Assembly (NCBI GenBank): GCA_036560705.1
Contig: DATBQR010000010.1
Coordinates: 1 to 64,000 of the forward strand
Source of the DNA: RBG-16-66-20 sp036560705
GTDB taxonomy: Bacteria; Pseudomonadota; Gammaproteobacteria; Burkholderiales; SG8-39
Reading direction: 5' to 3'
Length of the DNA stretch: 64,000 bases
Shown here: piece after piece, positions 17,066 to 25,497 of the stretch
Layout: each line of letters begins with the position of its first letter
Numbering within the stretch: the stretch's first letter is position 1
The notes under the pieces: model-generated
Told to the model about the DNA's origin: nothing
The model's database searches: none
The model's input: the letters and a program-made list of their open reading frames with translations, nothing else
Made by a program: the position numbers and the translations under genes

Positions 17066-17995
17066 ATGAAGCCGGCCGCAGGATTGAAACGCATCGAGGG
17101 CGTGCTCTCGCCCGTCGTCACACCGTTCAAGCGCGACCTCTCGCCCGACGCGGGCCGCTTCGTCAAGCACTGCCGCTGGCTGATGAAGAGCGGCTGCGCC
17201 GGTCTCGCCGTGTTCGGCACCAACAGCGAGGCGAACTCGATGTCGGTGGAGGAAAAACTCGAGCTGCTGGACGCGCTGGTAAAGGGCGGCGTGCCCGCCT
17301 CCGCGCTGATGCCCGGCACCGGCCACTGCGCGCTGAGCGATTCGGTGAAGATGACGCGCGAGGCGGTGCGCCTGGGCTGCGGCGGCGTGCTGATGCTGCC
17401 GCCGTTCTATTACAAGGGCGTCTCCGACGAAGGCCTGTTCCGGAATTTTTCCGAGATCATCGAGCGCGTCGGCGACGAGCGGCTGCGCCTGTACCTCTAT
17501 CACATCCCCCCGGTGTCGAACGTCGCCATCACGCTCGACCTCATCGAGCGCCTGCTCACGCGCTATCCCGGCATCGTCGCCGGCGCGAAGGATTCCTCCG
17601 GCGACTGGAACAACACCAAGGCGATGCTGGACCGCTTCAAGGACCGCGGCTTCGACGTGTTCCCGGGCAGCGAGGTGTTCCTGCTCGACGGCCTGCGCGC
17701 GGGCGGCAAGGGCTGCATCACCGCCACCGGCAACGTCAATCCCGGACCGATCTCGGAAGTGTTCAAGAACTGGCGCTCCACCGACGCGGACAAGCTGCAG
17801 GCCGGCATCACCGCCACGCGCAAGATCATGCAGAAGGTGCCGATGATCCCGGCGCTGAAGGCCGTCACCGCGCACTTCGGCAACGACCCGGAGTGGCGCA
17901 CCGTGCGCCCGCCTCTGACCGAGCTGACCGCGGACCAGGAAAAGCAGGTCGTCACCGAGCTGAAAGCCGCCGACTTTTCCATGCCGGGGCTGTAG
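17066..17995 (+). CDS. dihydrodipicolinate synthase-family aldolase (DapA/NanA-like)
   Basis: The 309-residue TIM-barrel class I aldolase or dehydratase has the Schiff-base lysine in VAGAKDSSGDW and the partner tyrosine in LYLYHIPPV. FGTNSEANSMSVEEK replaces the GTTGE loop of true DapA, and the family binds pyruvate or a 2-keto acid. The substitution and the context (SDR, LeuCD-like, CoA-transferase and TauD genes following within three bases to 31 bases) argue for catabolism rather than lysine synthesis. A strong GGAGG ribosome site precedes ATG 17066. Confidence 0.9.
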   Translation: MKPAAGLKRIEGVLSPVVTPFKRDLSPDAGRFVKHCRWLMKSGCAGLAVFGTNSEANSMSVEEKLELLDALVKGGVPASALMPGTGHCALSDSVKMTREAVRLGCGGVLMLPPFYYKGVSDEGLFRNFSEIIERVGDERLRLYLYHIPPVSNVAITLDLIERLLTRYPGIVAGAKDSSGDWNNTKAMLDRFKDRGFDVFPGSEVFLLDGLRAGGKGCITATGNVNPGPISEVFKNWRSTDADKLQAGITATRKIMQKVPMIPALKAVTAHFGNDPEWRTVRPPLTELTADQEKQVVTELKAADFSMPGL

Positions 17996-17998
17996 TCC

Positions 17999-18682
17999 GT
18001 GCCCACCGCGCTCGTCACCGGCGCCGGCCGCGGTATCGGCCTCGCTACCGCGCGCGCCTTTCGCGGCGAGGGATGGAAAGTTCTCGGGCTCGACAGGGAT
18101 TTCTCGGGTTGCGACGAGAAAGGGTTCGAGCGCATCGAATTCGACCTGCGAAATCTTTCCGGGATCAAGGATCTCGCAAAACATGAAATTCATACCCTGG
18201 TGAATAACGCCGGGGTTCTCTTCTGCGACCCCTACGACGCCATTCCGGAAGAGCACAAGCGTGAAGTGCTCACGGTGAATCTCGAGGCGCCGGCCAAATT
18301 GATCGAATCAGTTTCAGTGCAAATGAAAAAACGTAAATCAGGCCGCATCGTGAACGTGGGTTCGGTGGCGGCTTTCACCGGCCACCCCGACCTCTGGTAC
18401 GGCATCACCAAGGCCGGGATCCTCAATCTCACCAAGGCCTGGGCGAAAGAACTCGGACCGCACGGCGTGCTGGTCAACGCGGTGGCGCCGGGTCCCACGC
18501 AGACCGCGATGTACGACCAGCTGCCGCAGTCGCGCAAGGACGGCGTGATGAAGTCGGTTTATTCCGGACGCGTCTGCCGGCCCGAGGAGGTCGCCGCTGC
18601 GATCCTGTGGCTCGGCAGCGCTTGCCCCGAGTACGTGAACGGGACTACGCTGGACGTCAACAACGGATCCTATCCCCGATGA
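17999..18682 (+). CDS. SDR-family oxidoreductase
   Basis: The 227-residue dehydrogenase has a complete SDR core: VTGAGRGIGLATA for cofactor, NNAGVL, the catalytic serine in NVGSVAAF and YGITK (the YxxxK motif). The start is GTG 17999, three bases after the aldolase stop, and the TGA overlaps the LeuC-like ATG (ATGA). It is slightly shorter than typical (about 250), with a compact region after residue 40. It probably oxidises or reduces a hydroxy/keto acid in the operon's pathway. Confidence 0.9.
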   Translation: MPTALVTGAGRGIGLATARAFRGEGWKVLGLDRDFSGCDEKGFERIEFDLRNLSGIKDLAKHEIHTLVNNAGVLFCDPYDAIPEEHKREVLTVNLEAPAKLIESVSVQMKKRKSGRIVNVGSVAAFTGHPDLWYGITKAGILNLTKAWAKELGPHGVLVNAVAPGPTQTAMYDQLPQSRKDGVMKSVYSGRVCRPEEVAAAILWLGSACPEYVNGTTLDVNNGSYPR

Positions 18683-20052
18683 CCGCGCGCACCCTGTTCG
18701 ACAAGATCTGGGACCAGCACGTCGTGGAGGAACTCGGCGACGGCGTGCAGCTGCTGCACGTCGACCGCCACCTGATGCACGAACTCTCCGGCCAGCGCGG
18801 CCAGCTCGAGATGAACAAGCGCGGCATGAGGATGCGCAACCCGGAACTCACCGTCGGCTCGATGGACCACGTGGTCTCCACCACGCCGGGCGCGAAGGGC
18901 GGCAACGCCCCCTGGGCCGACAAGATGATCGAAACCTTCCGCGCCGAGAGCAAGCGCGCCGGCGTGAAGGTCTACGACATCGGCGAGGACGGCCAGGGCA
19001 TCGTGCACGTGGTCGGGCCGGAACTGGGCTTCACGCTGCCGGGCGTGCTGCTGCTCTGCGGCGACAGCCACACCTGCACGCACGGCGCGCTGGGCGCGCT
19101 CGCCTGGGGCATCGGCACCAGCGAGCTCGTCCACGTGCTGGCGACGCAGACCATCGTGCAGCAGAAGCCGAAGACGATGCGCGTGGATTTCCTCGGCCAG
19201 CCGGCGCGCGGCATCGCCGCCAAGGACCTGATCCTCGCGCTGATCGGCAAGATCGGCACCGCCGGCGGCATGGGCTACGCGGTGGAGTACGCGGGCGAAG
19301 CGATCCGCAACCTCGACATGGAAGGCCGCATGACGGTGTGCAACCTGTCCATCGAGCTGGGCGCCAAGGTCGGCATGGTCGCGCCCGACCAGAAAACCTA
19401 CGATTTTCTCGAAGGCCGGCGCCATGCGCCCAAGGGCACACTGTGGGCGCGGGCAATGGAGCACTGGAAAACGCTGTCCAGCGATCCCGCCGCGGAATTC
19501 GACAAGGAGCACGTGCTGGACTGCTCTGCGCTCGCGCCGCAGATCACCTGGGGCACCAGCCCGGAGGACGTGATCGGCGTGGACGGCAGGATTCCCGGCA
19601 ACAAGCCCGAGGCGCTCGCCTACATGGGCCTCGCGGAAGGCAAGCCGATCGCCGGAACGAGAATCGACCGCGTGTTCATCGGCTCCTGCACCAACTCCAG
19701 GCTGCCCGACCTGCGCGCCGCCGCCGAAATCGCGCGCGGGCGCAAGGCGGCGAAGCACGTGAAAGCCTGGGTGGTGCCCGGCTCCTGGCGCGTCAAGCAG
19801 GACGCGGAAGCCGAGGGCCTGCACCAGGTGTTCCTCGACGCCGGCTTCGAGTGGCGCGAGGCCGGCTGCTCGATGTGCGTGGCGGCCAACGGCGAGGTGG
19901 TCGAGCCGCAGGCGCGCTGCGTCTCTACTTCCAACCGCAACTTCGTCGGCCGCCAGGGCCCGCAGGCGCGCACCCACCTCGCCAGCCCGGCGATGGCCGC
20001 CGCGGCCGCCATTGCGGGAGAAATTACGGATGTAAGGGATTTTTCCACGTGA
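18679..20052 (+). CDS. LeuC-like large subunit, aconitase-family hydro-lyase
   Basis: The 457-residue protein is the 4Fe-4S subunit of a two-part isopropylmalate-isomerase-type dehydratase. It shows CGDSHTCTHGALGALAWGIG, then FIGSCTNSRLPDLRAA with the first cluster cysteine, and GCSMCVAANGE with the other two. A swivelling small subunit follows, overlapping by GTGA. The early part (ELSGQRGQLEMNKRG) differs from biosynthetic LeuC, and the operon lacks leuB or leuA. A catabolic role on a citramalate-, dimethylmalate- or homoaconitate-like acid is more likely than leucine synthesis; this is inference. Confidence 0.9.
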   Translation: MTARTLFDKIWDQHVVEELGDGVQLLHVDRHLMHELSGQRGQLEMNKRGMRMRNPELTVGSMDHVVSTTPGAKGGNAPWADKMIETFRAESKRAGVKVYDIGEDGQGIVHVVGPELGFTLPGVLLLCGDSHTCTHGALGALAWGIGTSELVHVLATQTIVQQKPKTMRVDFLGQPARGIAAKDLILALIGKIGTAGGMGYAVEYAGEAIRNLDMEGRMTVCNLSIELGAKVGMVAPDQKTYDFLEGRRHAPKGTLWARAMEHWKTLSSDPAAEFDKEHVLDCSALAPQITWGTSPEDVIGVDGRIPGNKPEALAYMGLAEGKPIAGTRIDRVFIGSCTNSRLPDLRAAAEIARGRKAAKHVKAWVVPGSWRVKQDAEAEGLHQVFLDAGFEWREAGCSMCVAANGEVVEPQARCVSTSNRNFVGRQGPQARTHLASPAMAAAAAIAGEITDVRDFST

Positions 20053-20642
20053 ACAAGTTCACAACCCTCACCGCCGTCGCCGCGCCCTTCCCGCAGAAGA
20101 ACGTCGACACCGACCTGATCATCCGCATCGAGCGCTGCACCGGCACGCCGCGCGAGGAAGTCGGCCGCTACGCGTTCGAAATGGTGCGCTTCCTGCCCGG
20201 CGGCGCGGAGAACCCGGCGTTCGTGCTGAACCAGCCGCGCTATCGCGGCGCGCAGATCCTGGTCTGCGGCGAATTCTTCGGCACCGGCAGCTCGCGCGAG
20301 ATGGCCGTCTGGGCGCTCGCCGGCATGGGCATCCGCTGCGTCATCGCGCCCTCCTTCGGCCAGATCTTCTTCGGCAACTGCTTCCAGAATGGATTGCTTC
20401 CCATTATTTTGGGCCTCTCCGAAATGCGGGAATTGATGGCTGAGGCCGAAAAAGGTGCGGAATTCAAGATCGACCTGGAAAAACAGCAGATCAACGACAG
20501 AGTTCGATTCGACGTTTCCCCGCGCCGCAAGAAAATGCTGCTCGAAGGCCTCGATGAAGTCGGGCTGACGCTGGCGCTGGAGCCGAAGATCGCCGCCTTC
20601 CAGGCCGCCGACCGCAAGCGCCGGCCGTGGATCTACCCCTAG
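20049..20642 (+). CDS. LeuD-like small subunit, aconitase-family hydro-lyase
   Basis: The 197-residue swivel domain partners with the LeuC-like protein. FPQKNVDTDLIIR and GEFFGTGSSREMAVWAL (substrate-binding arginine and serine loop) are diagnostic, as is APSFGQIFFGNCFQNGLLP. It starts at GTG 20049 inside the LeuC-like stop codon, so the subunits are made in step. Length matches LeuD of the proteobacterial type. Codon use turns AT-rich between about 20385 and 20525 without disturbing the protein. Confidence 0.9.
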   Translation: MNKFTTLTAVAAPFPQKNVDTDLIIRIERCTGTPREEVGRYAFEMVRFLPGGAENPAFVLNQPRYRGAQILVCGEFFGTGSSREMAVWALAGMGIRCVIAPSFGQIFFGNCFQNGLLPIILGLSEMRELMAEAEKGAEFKIDLEKQQINDRVRFDVSPRRKKMLLEGLDEVGLTLALEPKIAAFQAADRKRRPWIYP

Positions 20643-20654
20643 CCGCCGGATTCC

Positions 20655-21848
20655 GTGAAATCGCCGCTGGAAGACGTGAAGGTGCTCGACCTGAGCCACG
20701 CGCTGGCCGGGCCTTTCTGCTCGACCATGCTGGCCGACTACGGCGCGCAGGTGATCAAGATCGAGCCGCCGGGGCCGGGCGACATCGCGCGCGCCTGGGG
20801 CTCGCCGATGCCGGGCGGCGAGACCGCGTATTTCGTCAGCCTGCACCGCAACAAGAAGGGGATCGTGATCGATCTCAAGCGCCCCGAAGGCAAGGAGCTG
20901 TTCCTGCGCATGGTCGAGCGCTGCGACGTGGTGCTGGAGAACTACCGGGTCGGCACGCTGGCCAAGCTCGGCATCGACTACGACGCGGCGCGCAAGCGCA
21001 ACCCCGGCATCATCTACTGCTCGATTTCCGGCTTCGGCCACGACGGCCCCTACCGCGAGCGCGCTGCGCTGGACCTCATCCTGCAGGCCGAGAGCGGCAT
21101 GATCAGCGTCACCGGGGAGGAAGGCTCGGCGGGCGCGCGCGCCGGCGTCTCGATCGCCGACCTGACCGCCGGCATGAACGCGGCCTACGGCATCCTGCTC
21201 GCGCTGCGGGTGAAGGAACGCACCGGGCAGGGCCAGGCGATCGACGTCTCGATGCTGGAAGGCCAGCTTTCGCTGCTCGGCACGATGATCGGCAGCTACC
21301 TGGTGAGCGGCGAGGTGCCCGCGCCCATGGGCACGGCCTACAAAGCGCTGCTGCCCTACCAGACGTTCCGCACGAAAACGCGCGACCTCGCGCTCGCCGT
21401 CGGCAGCGAGAAGCTGTGGAAGATTTTCTGCCCGGCGATCGGCTGCCCCGGGCTCACCGCCGACCCGCGCTACCGCAGCAACGCGGCGCGCGAGGCCAAC
21501 CGCGCGGGCCTGGTAGCGAAGCTGCAGGAGGTGTTTCTCACGCGCAGCTACGAGGAATGGGAAGCGCTGCTGGTGGCGAAGGGCATCCCGGTCGGCACCG
21601 TCAACACGCTCGCCGAAGTCGTCGAGCATCCGCAAGTAAAGGCGCGCGGCTCGCTCGTGGAGATGGACCATCCCAGCGTGGGCAAGGTGCGGGTGGTGGG
21701 CGTGCCGATGCGCCTGTCGTCGACTCCCGGCTCGGTGCGCACGCCCTCGCCGAGGCTCGGCCAGCATACCGACGAGGTGCTGCGCGAGCTGCTGGGCCTG
21801 GGGAAGGCCGAACTCGCCGGCCTGCGCGCCAGCCGGGCGATCGAATGA
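20655..21848 (+). CDS. class III CoA-transferase (CaiB/BaiF family)
   Basis: The 397-residue CoA-transferase shows DLSHALAGPFCSTMLADYGA at the N-terminus, IKIEPPGPGD for CoA binding, and the probable catalytic aspartate in RAALDLILQAESGMIS. Such enzymes move CoA between carboxylic acids. The start is GTG 20655, twelve bases after the LeuD-like stop. It probably activates the substrate or a product of the upstream hydro-lyase and aldolase. Acyl donor and acceptor cannot be predicted. Confidence 0.92.
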   Translation: MKSPLEDVKVLDLSHALAGPFCSTMLADYGAQVIKIEPPGPGDIARAWGSPMPGGETAYFVSLHRNKKGIVIDLKRPEGKELFLRMVERCDVVLENYRVGTLAKLGIDYDAARKRNPGIIYCSISGFGHDGPYRERAALDLILQAESGMISVTGEEGSAGARAGVSIADLTAGMNAAYGILLALRVKERTGQGQAIDVSMLEGQLSLLGTMIGSYLVSGEVPAPMGTAYKALLPYQTFRTKTRDLALAVGSEKLWKIFCPAIGCPGLTADPRYRSNAAREANRAGLVAKLQEVFLTRSYEEWEALLVAKGIPVGTVNTLAEVVEHPQVKARGSLVEMDHPSVGKVRVVGVPMRLSSTPGSVRTPSPRLGQHTDEVLRELLGLGKAELAGLRASRAIE

Positions 21849-21879
21849 TCCGCCGGCGGCGGCGAGCAAGGAGGACCCG

Positions 21880-22764
21880 ATGACTATCACGCTCTTTCCG
21901 GTAACGCCGCGTTTCGCCGCCGAGGTCGGCGACATCGACCTGCGCAAGCCGCTCGACGCGGACACGCTGCAGGCGGTGCGCGAAGCTTTCGCCGCCTATG
22001 CCGTGCTCGCCTTCCCGGCGCAGGACCTGACCGTGGAGCAGCACCTGGCCTTCGCGGCGAACTTCGGGCCACTGGAAGTGACGGTGCAGCGCGCCCTGCG
22101 CAACGAGAAGCTGCGCGTGCGCGAGGAAATCGCCGACATCGCCAACCTCGATGCCGGGGGCCGGCTGTGGAAGAAGGATTCGCGCATCCGCCTGTTCCAG
22201 ATGGGCAACCGCCTGTGGCACACCGACAGCTCCTTCAAGGCGCCGAGCGGCTACGCCTCGCTGCTGTACGCGCGCTCGGTGGCGCCGATCGGCGGCCATA
22301 CCGAGTATGCCGACATGCGCGCGGCCTACGACGCGCTGCCCGAAGCACTGAAGAAGCGCCTGCAGGGGCTGATCGCGGAGCACTCGCTCATCTACTCGCG
22401 CCGCAAGCTCGGTTTCACCAGCTTTACGCCGGAGGAACGGGCGGCGTTCGCGCCCGTTCACCGGCCGCTGGTGCGGCGTATCCCGGAGTCGGACCGCCTC
22501 TCGTTATATGTAGCGTCGCACGTCGGCCGCATCGGCGGCCTGCCGGACGCTGAAGCCGAGGCGCTCGTCGCCGAGCTGATCGGGCACGCCTCGCAGCGCC
22601 AGTTCGTCTACACGCACCGCTGGCGCGCGGGGGACCTCGTCATGTGGGACAACCGCTGCACCATGCACCGCGGCACCGAGTACGAGGACACGCGCTGGCC
22701 GCGCGACCTGCAGCGCGCCACCACCTCGGACCGGATCGACGCCTTCGGCGCCGTCGCAGAGTGA
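21880..22764 (+). CDS. TauD/TfdA-family Fe(II)/2-oxoglutarate dioxygenase
   Basis: The 294-residue dioxygenase has the iron ligands H114 and D116 in WHTDSSF and the distal histidine in MWDNRCTMHRGTEY. The 2-oxoglutarate-binding arginine is probably in DLQRATTS. TauD relatives hydroxylate sulfonates, aryloxyacetates and other acids, releasing a product on decay. An AAGGAGG ribosome site precedes ATG 21880. Last gene of the DapA-like operon, 31 bases after the CoA-transferase, so it may start the pathway by oxidising the imported compound. Confidence 0.92.
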   Translation: MTITLFPVTPRFAAEVGDIDLRKPLDADTLQAVREAFAAYAVLAFPAQDLTVEQHLAFAANFGPLEVTVQRALRNEKLRVREEIADIANLDAGGRLWKKDSRIRLFQMGNRLWHTDSSFKAPSGYASLLYARSVAPIGGHTEYADMRAAYDALPEALKKRLQGLIAEHSLIYSRRKLGFTSFTPEERAAFAPVHRPLVRRIPESDRLSLYVASHVGRIGGLPDAEAEALVAELIGHASQRQFVYTHRWRAGDLVMWDNRCTMHRGTEYEDTRWPRDLQRATTSDRIDAFGAVAE

Positions 22765-22771
22765 CGCCCGC

Positions 22772-23263
22772 CTACTTGACCCGGTAGATCTCTTCCGGGA
22801 AAGCGCCGCGCGATACCTCGACGCTGGCGCGCTTCTTTTCCAGCTGCGCGACGAGTATCGCGCGGTCGGCGCCCTTCTCCCAGCGCACCTTGAACACCTT
22901 GCGGTCCGGCTTGTCCTTCTTCGAGATGACCTCGGTGGCCTCGGCGAGCGGCGCGCCCCAGGTCGACTTGAGATGCGCCGTCGCGCGATCGAGCTCCTTG
23001 ATGTCGAAGCTGAGGTCGTAGGCGCGGATCACGTCGGCCTTCAGGAACACCGTGATCCTCGCCTGCACGCCGCCGAGCGAGATTTGAGCGTCGTCGCAGC
23101 GGCGGTCGGCACCGTCGGATTTCCATTCGAGCGGCTTGCAGTGCGCGCTCGGGAACGCCTTCTTGACGTCCACCTCCTTGCCGCCGAGGTTGACGCCGTT
23201 GACGCCGTAGCCGAGCGCCGGCAGCGACAGGCAAAGCAGGAAAGCGAGCAGGATTTTCCTCAT
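22772..23263 (-). CDS. small exported protein of unknown function
   Basis: The 163-residue product begins with a signal peptide (MRKILLAFLLCLSLPALGYG). The mature part opens with GVNLGGKEVDVKKAFPSAHCKPLEW, the pattern of small proteins that read like a periplasmic sensor or chaperone fold, with two possible disulfide cysteines (HCKP and RRCDD). I do not recognise a named family. The ATG overlaps the tag stop by four bases (ATGA). A longer frame to 23290 would lose the signal peptide. Confidence 0.75.
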   Translation of the reverse strand: MRKILLAFLLCLSLPALGYGVNGVNLGGKEVDVKKAFPSAHCKPLEWKSDGADRRCDDAQISLGGVQARITVFLKADVIRAYDLSFDIKELDRATAHLKSTWGAPLAEATEVISKKDKPDRKVFKVRWEKGADRAILVAQLEKKRASVEVSRGAFPEEIYRVK

Positions 23264-23829
23264 TTCAGCGCTCCCTTCGAGCGGAAACACTCCGCCGTAT
23301 GGTCGTTTACCATGCCCGTGGCCTGCATGAAAGCGTACATGATGGTCGAGCCGACGAACTTGAAGCCGCGGCCCTCGAGGTCCTTGGACAGCGCGTCCGA
23401 CACTTCGGTTCGCGCCGGCAGCGCGGCGCCGGCGCGGCGCCGGTTATCGAGCGGCCTGCCGCCGACGAAGCCCCAGACATGGCGCGAGAACGTGCCGTAT
23501 TCCTTGCGGACCGCCAGAAAGCATTTCGCGTTGGTCACCGCCGAATCGATTTTCAGCCGGTTGCGCACGATGCCCGCGTTGTTCATCAGGGCGTTTTTCT
23601 TCTTCGCCCCGTAATTTGCAATTTTCTTCGGGTCAAACCCATCGAAGGCTTTGCGGTAATTCTCCCGCTTGGCGAGGATGGTGTCCCAGGACAGGCCGGC
23701 CTGGGCGCCCTCGAGGATGAGGAATTCGAACAGCTTGCGGTCGATCCTCACCGGCACGCCCCACTCGCGGTCGTGGTAGCGGATGGCAAGGGGGTTTTTC
23801 GCCCACCTGCAACGGCTTACTTCCTTCAT
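23260..23829 (-). CDS. tag: DNA-3-methyladenine glycosylase I
   Basis: The 189-residue base-excision enzyme removes 3-methyladenine from alkylated DNA. It has the family zinc site (C7, H19 and the C-terminal NDHTAEC with H and C), the YHDREWGVP motif and the base-recognition glutamate in LEGAQAGLSW. The C-terminus DALSKDLEGRGFKFVGSTI is standard. Its ATG follows the kinase stop with no gap, and its TGA overlaps the next gene, so the kinase, glycosylase and small exported protein are co-translated. Confidence 0.96.
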   Translation of the reverse strand: MKEVSRCRWAKNPLAIRYHDREWGVPVRIDRKLFEFLILEGAQAGLSWDTILAKRENYRKAFDGFDPKKIANYGAKKKNALMNNAGIVRNRLKIDSAVTNAKCFLAVRKEYGTFSRHVWGFVGGRPLDNRRRAGAALPARTEVSDALSKDLEGRGFKFVGSTIMYAFMQATGMVNDHTAECFRSKGALK

Positions 23830-25140
23830 TTACACCAGGCCGACGTTCTGCTCGTGCATCAGCGACAGCAGGCGCCCGCCCAGCATGGTCAGGCGCTCGG
23901 CCATCACGGCGAGGAAGGCCTCGCTGAAGCGCGCGCGGCAGGACTCGGAGAAGCCGTCGATGTCCTGGATGCGCAGGCCGAGCACCCAGCTGATCTCCAC
24001 CGCGGTGACGGTGGCGCTGCGCTTGGCCGAGCTGCGGCGCGCGTAGACCATTTCGCCGACGCAGTCGCCCGGGCTGACCGCGTTCAACAGCTTGCCGCGC
24101 TGCGTCACCTTGAGAAGCCCGGCGGCGAGCACGTAGATATGGTCGTCCTCGACGCCCTCGCGGATCAGTTCGGCGCCGGCGGAGAACTTGCGGCAGCGGC
24201 ACTTGCGCACCACTTCCCAGAGCTCGGTATCGGAGAAGCGCCGGAAGAACGCGAGGCGCCGCATGGCGCTGAATTCCTCGACGTCGGAGAGGCTGGACAG
24301 CGTCGCGTCCTCTTCCGACACCAGGGGCTCGAGCGCGGCGGCGAATTCCTCCCAGCTGTCGTAGCGGTCGGCGCGCGTCTTGCCGAGCGCCCGCATCACC
24401 ACGCCGTCCAGCGCCGGCGCGACGCCCTGCTGCACCGTGGAGGGCGGCGGCGGCTCCTTGCGCAGGATGTCGTCCATGAGCTCGTAGGCGGTCGAGCCGG
24501 CGAAAGGTCGCGCGCCGGTGAGCATGTGGTACATCACGCCGCCCAGCGAAAACATGTCGGAGCGGAAATCTATTTCCTCGCCGCCGCGGATCTGCTCGGG
24601 CGACATGTAGAACGGCGAGCCGACGCCGGAGACCTGCGTGGTGTCCGAGCGCGACAGCTGCGCGGCGCCGAAGTCCGACACCTTGATGTCGAAATCGGGC
24701 CTCAGCATGATGTTGGCCGGCTTGATGTCGCGATGCACGACGCCGGCGGTGTTGGCGTACTCCAGCGCCTTGCAGCATTTGTAGGCGATCTGCGCCGTGC
24801 GCGACACCGGCAGCAGGCCCGAGGGGTCGCAATGCGGCTGCAGCGAGGTGCCCTCGACCAGCTCCATCACCAGGTAGCGCAGGTCCTTGCCGTCCTTTTT
24901 CTCCACGCCCGCGTCGAAGATGCTGACGATGTGCGGGTGGCGCAGCTTGCCGGCGAGCGAAGCCTCGTTCTGGAAGAATTTGAGCGCGCGCCGCGCTTCT
25001 TCCGCATCGTTCGGCATCGCGTCGAGGACCTTGATGGCGATCTGGCGGCGCTCGAACGGATCGGTGGCGAGATAAACCGAGCCGGTGGCGCCCTTGCCCA
25101 GCAGCTTGTGGACCTCGTATTTGCCGATGTGCGAGTGCAT
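23830..25140 (-). CDS. Ser/Thr protein kinase fused to a cyclic-nucleotide-binding domain
   Basis: The 436-residue protein has a PknB-type kinase domain, residues about 7-270: glycine loop GKGATGSVYLA, K37 in IAIKVLD, VVHRDIKPANIM, DFG in VSDFGAAQ and SPEQI. A cyclic-nucleotide-binding (CAP_ED) domain follows, about 300-420: DHIYVLAAGLLKVTQRG and SPGDCVGEMVYAR. No membrane segment is seen. cAMP or c-di-GMP binding could gate kinase activity, but the phosphate cassette is degenerate, so ligand is uncertain. It sits directly in front of tag. Confidence 0.93.
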   Translation of the reverse strand: MHSHIGKYEVHKLLGKGATGSVYLATDPFERRQIAIKVLDAMPNDAEEARRALKFFQNEASLAGKLRHPHIVSIFDAGVEKKDGKDLRYLVMELVEGTSLQPHCDPSGLLPVSRTAQIAYKCCKALEYANTAGVVHRDIKPANIMLRPDFDIKVSDFGAAQLSRSDTTQVSGVGSPFYMSPEQIRGGEEIDFRSDMFSLGGVMYHMLTGARPFAGSTAYELMDDILRKEPPPPSTVQQGVAPALDGVVMRALGKTRADRYDSWEEFAAALEPLVSEEDATLSSLSDVEEFSAMRRLAFFRRFSDTELWEVVRKCRCRKFSAGAELIREGVEDDHIYVLAAGLLKVTQRGKLLNAVSPGDCVGEMVYARRSSAKRSATVTAVEISWVLGLRIQDIDGFSESCRARFSEAFLAVMAERLTMLGGRLLSLMHEQNVGLV

Positions 25141-25182
25141 GAGGGAGCGATGCTACCCCAGGCGCGGGGCTAGAATCTCCCC

Positions 25183-25497
25183 ATGATCACGCGGCGTGCC
25201 GCCTTAACTCGCGCATTACCTCTTTTTACACTTGCGCTCGCGCTCGCCGCCTGCGGCGAGTTGCGCTGGCAGAAGGCCGGCGGCGATGACGCCGGCCTGA
25301 CGCGGGACCTGGCCGCCTGCCGCAGTCAGGCTCAAGAAAGGTTCGGCGGCGCCGGCAACATCGGACTGCCGCCCACCACCGATCCCCGCTTCGGCCCCGT
25401 CGGCCCCAGCCAGGCCGACCTGCAGATGCAGCAAAGCCAGGCGGTCAGCACCTGCATGCGCGGCAAAGGCTACGTCTTGGTGCCCGCGGAAAAGTAA
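25183..25497 (+). CDS. small putative lipoprotein
   Basis: The 104-residue product has a lipoprotein signal ending LALAAC with the lipidated cysteine at C24, then a soluble part with two further cysteines (AACRSQ and STCMRG) that could pair. LTRDLAACRSQAQERFG suggests a short helix. I do not recognise the family. It is divergent from the kinase gene (42-base gap) and its end overlaps the tail of the convergent monooxygenase/reductase gene by 28 bases. Confidence 0.72.
   Translation: MITRRAALTRALPLFTLALALAACGELRWQKAGGDDAGLTRDLAACRSQAQERFGGAGNIGLPPTTDPRFGPVGPSQADLQMQQSQAVSTCMRGKGYVLVPAEK

Noticed and set aside
18679..20642. Leucine biosynthesis leuCD
   Set aside because: The fold is LeuCD, but no leuA or leuB is near, the N-terminal part is atypical and neighbours are catabolic, so a symbol was not assigned.
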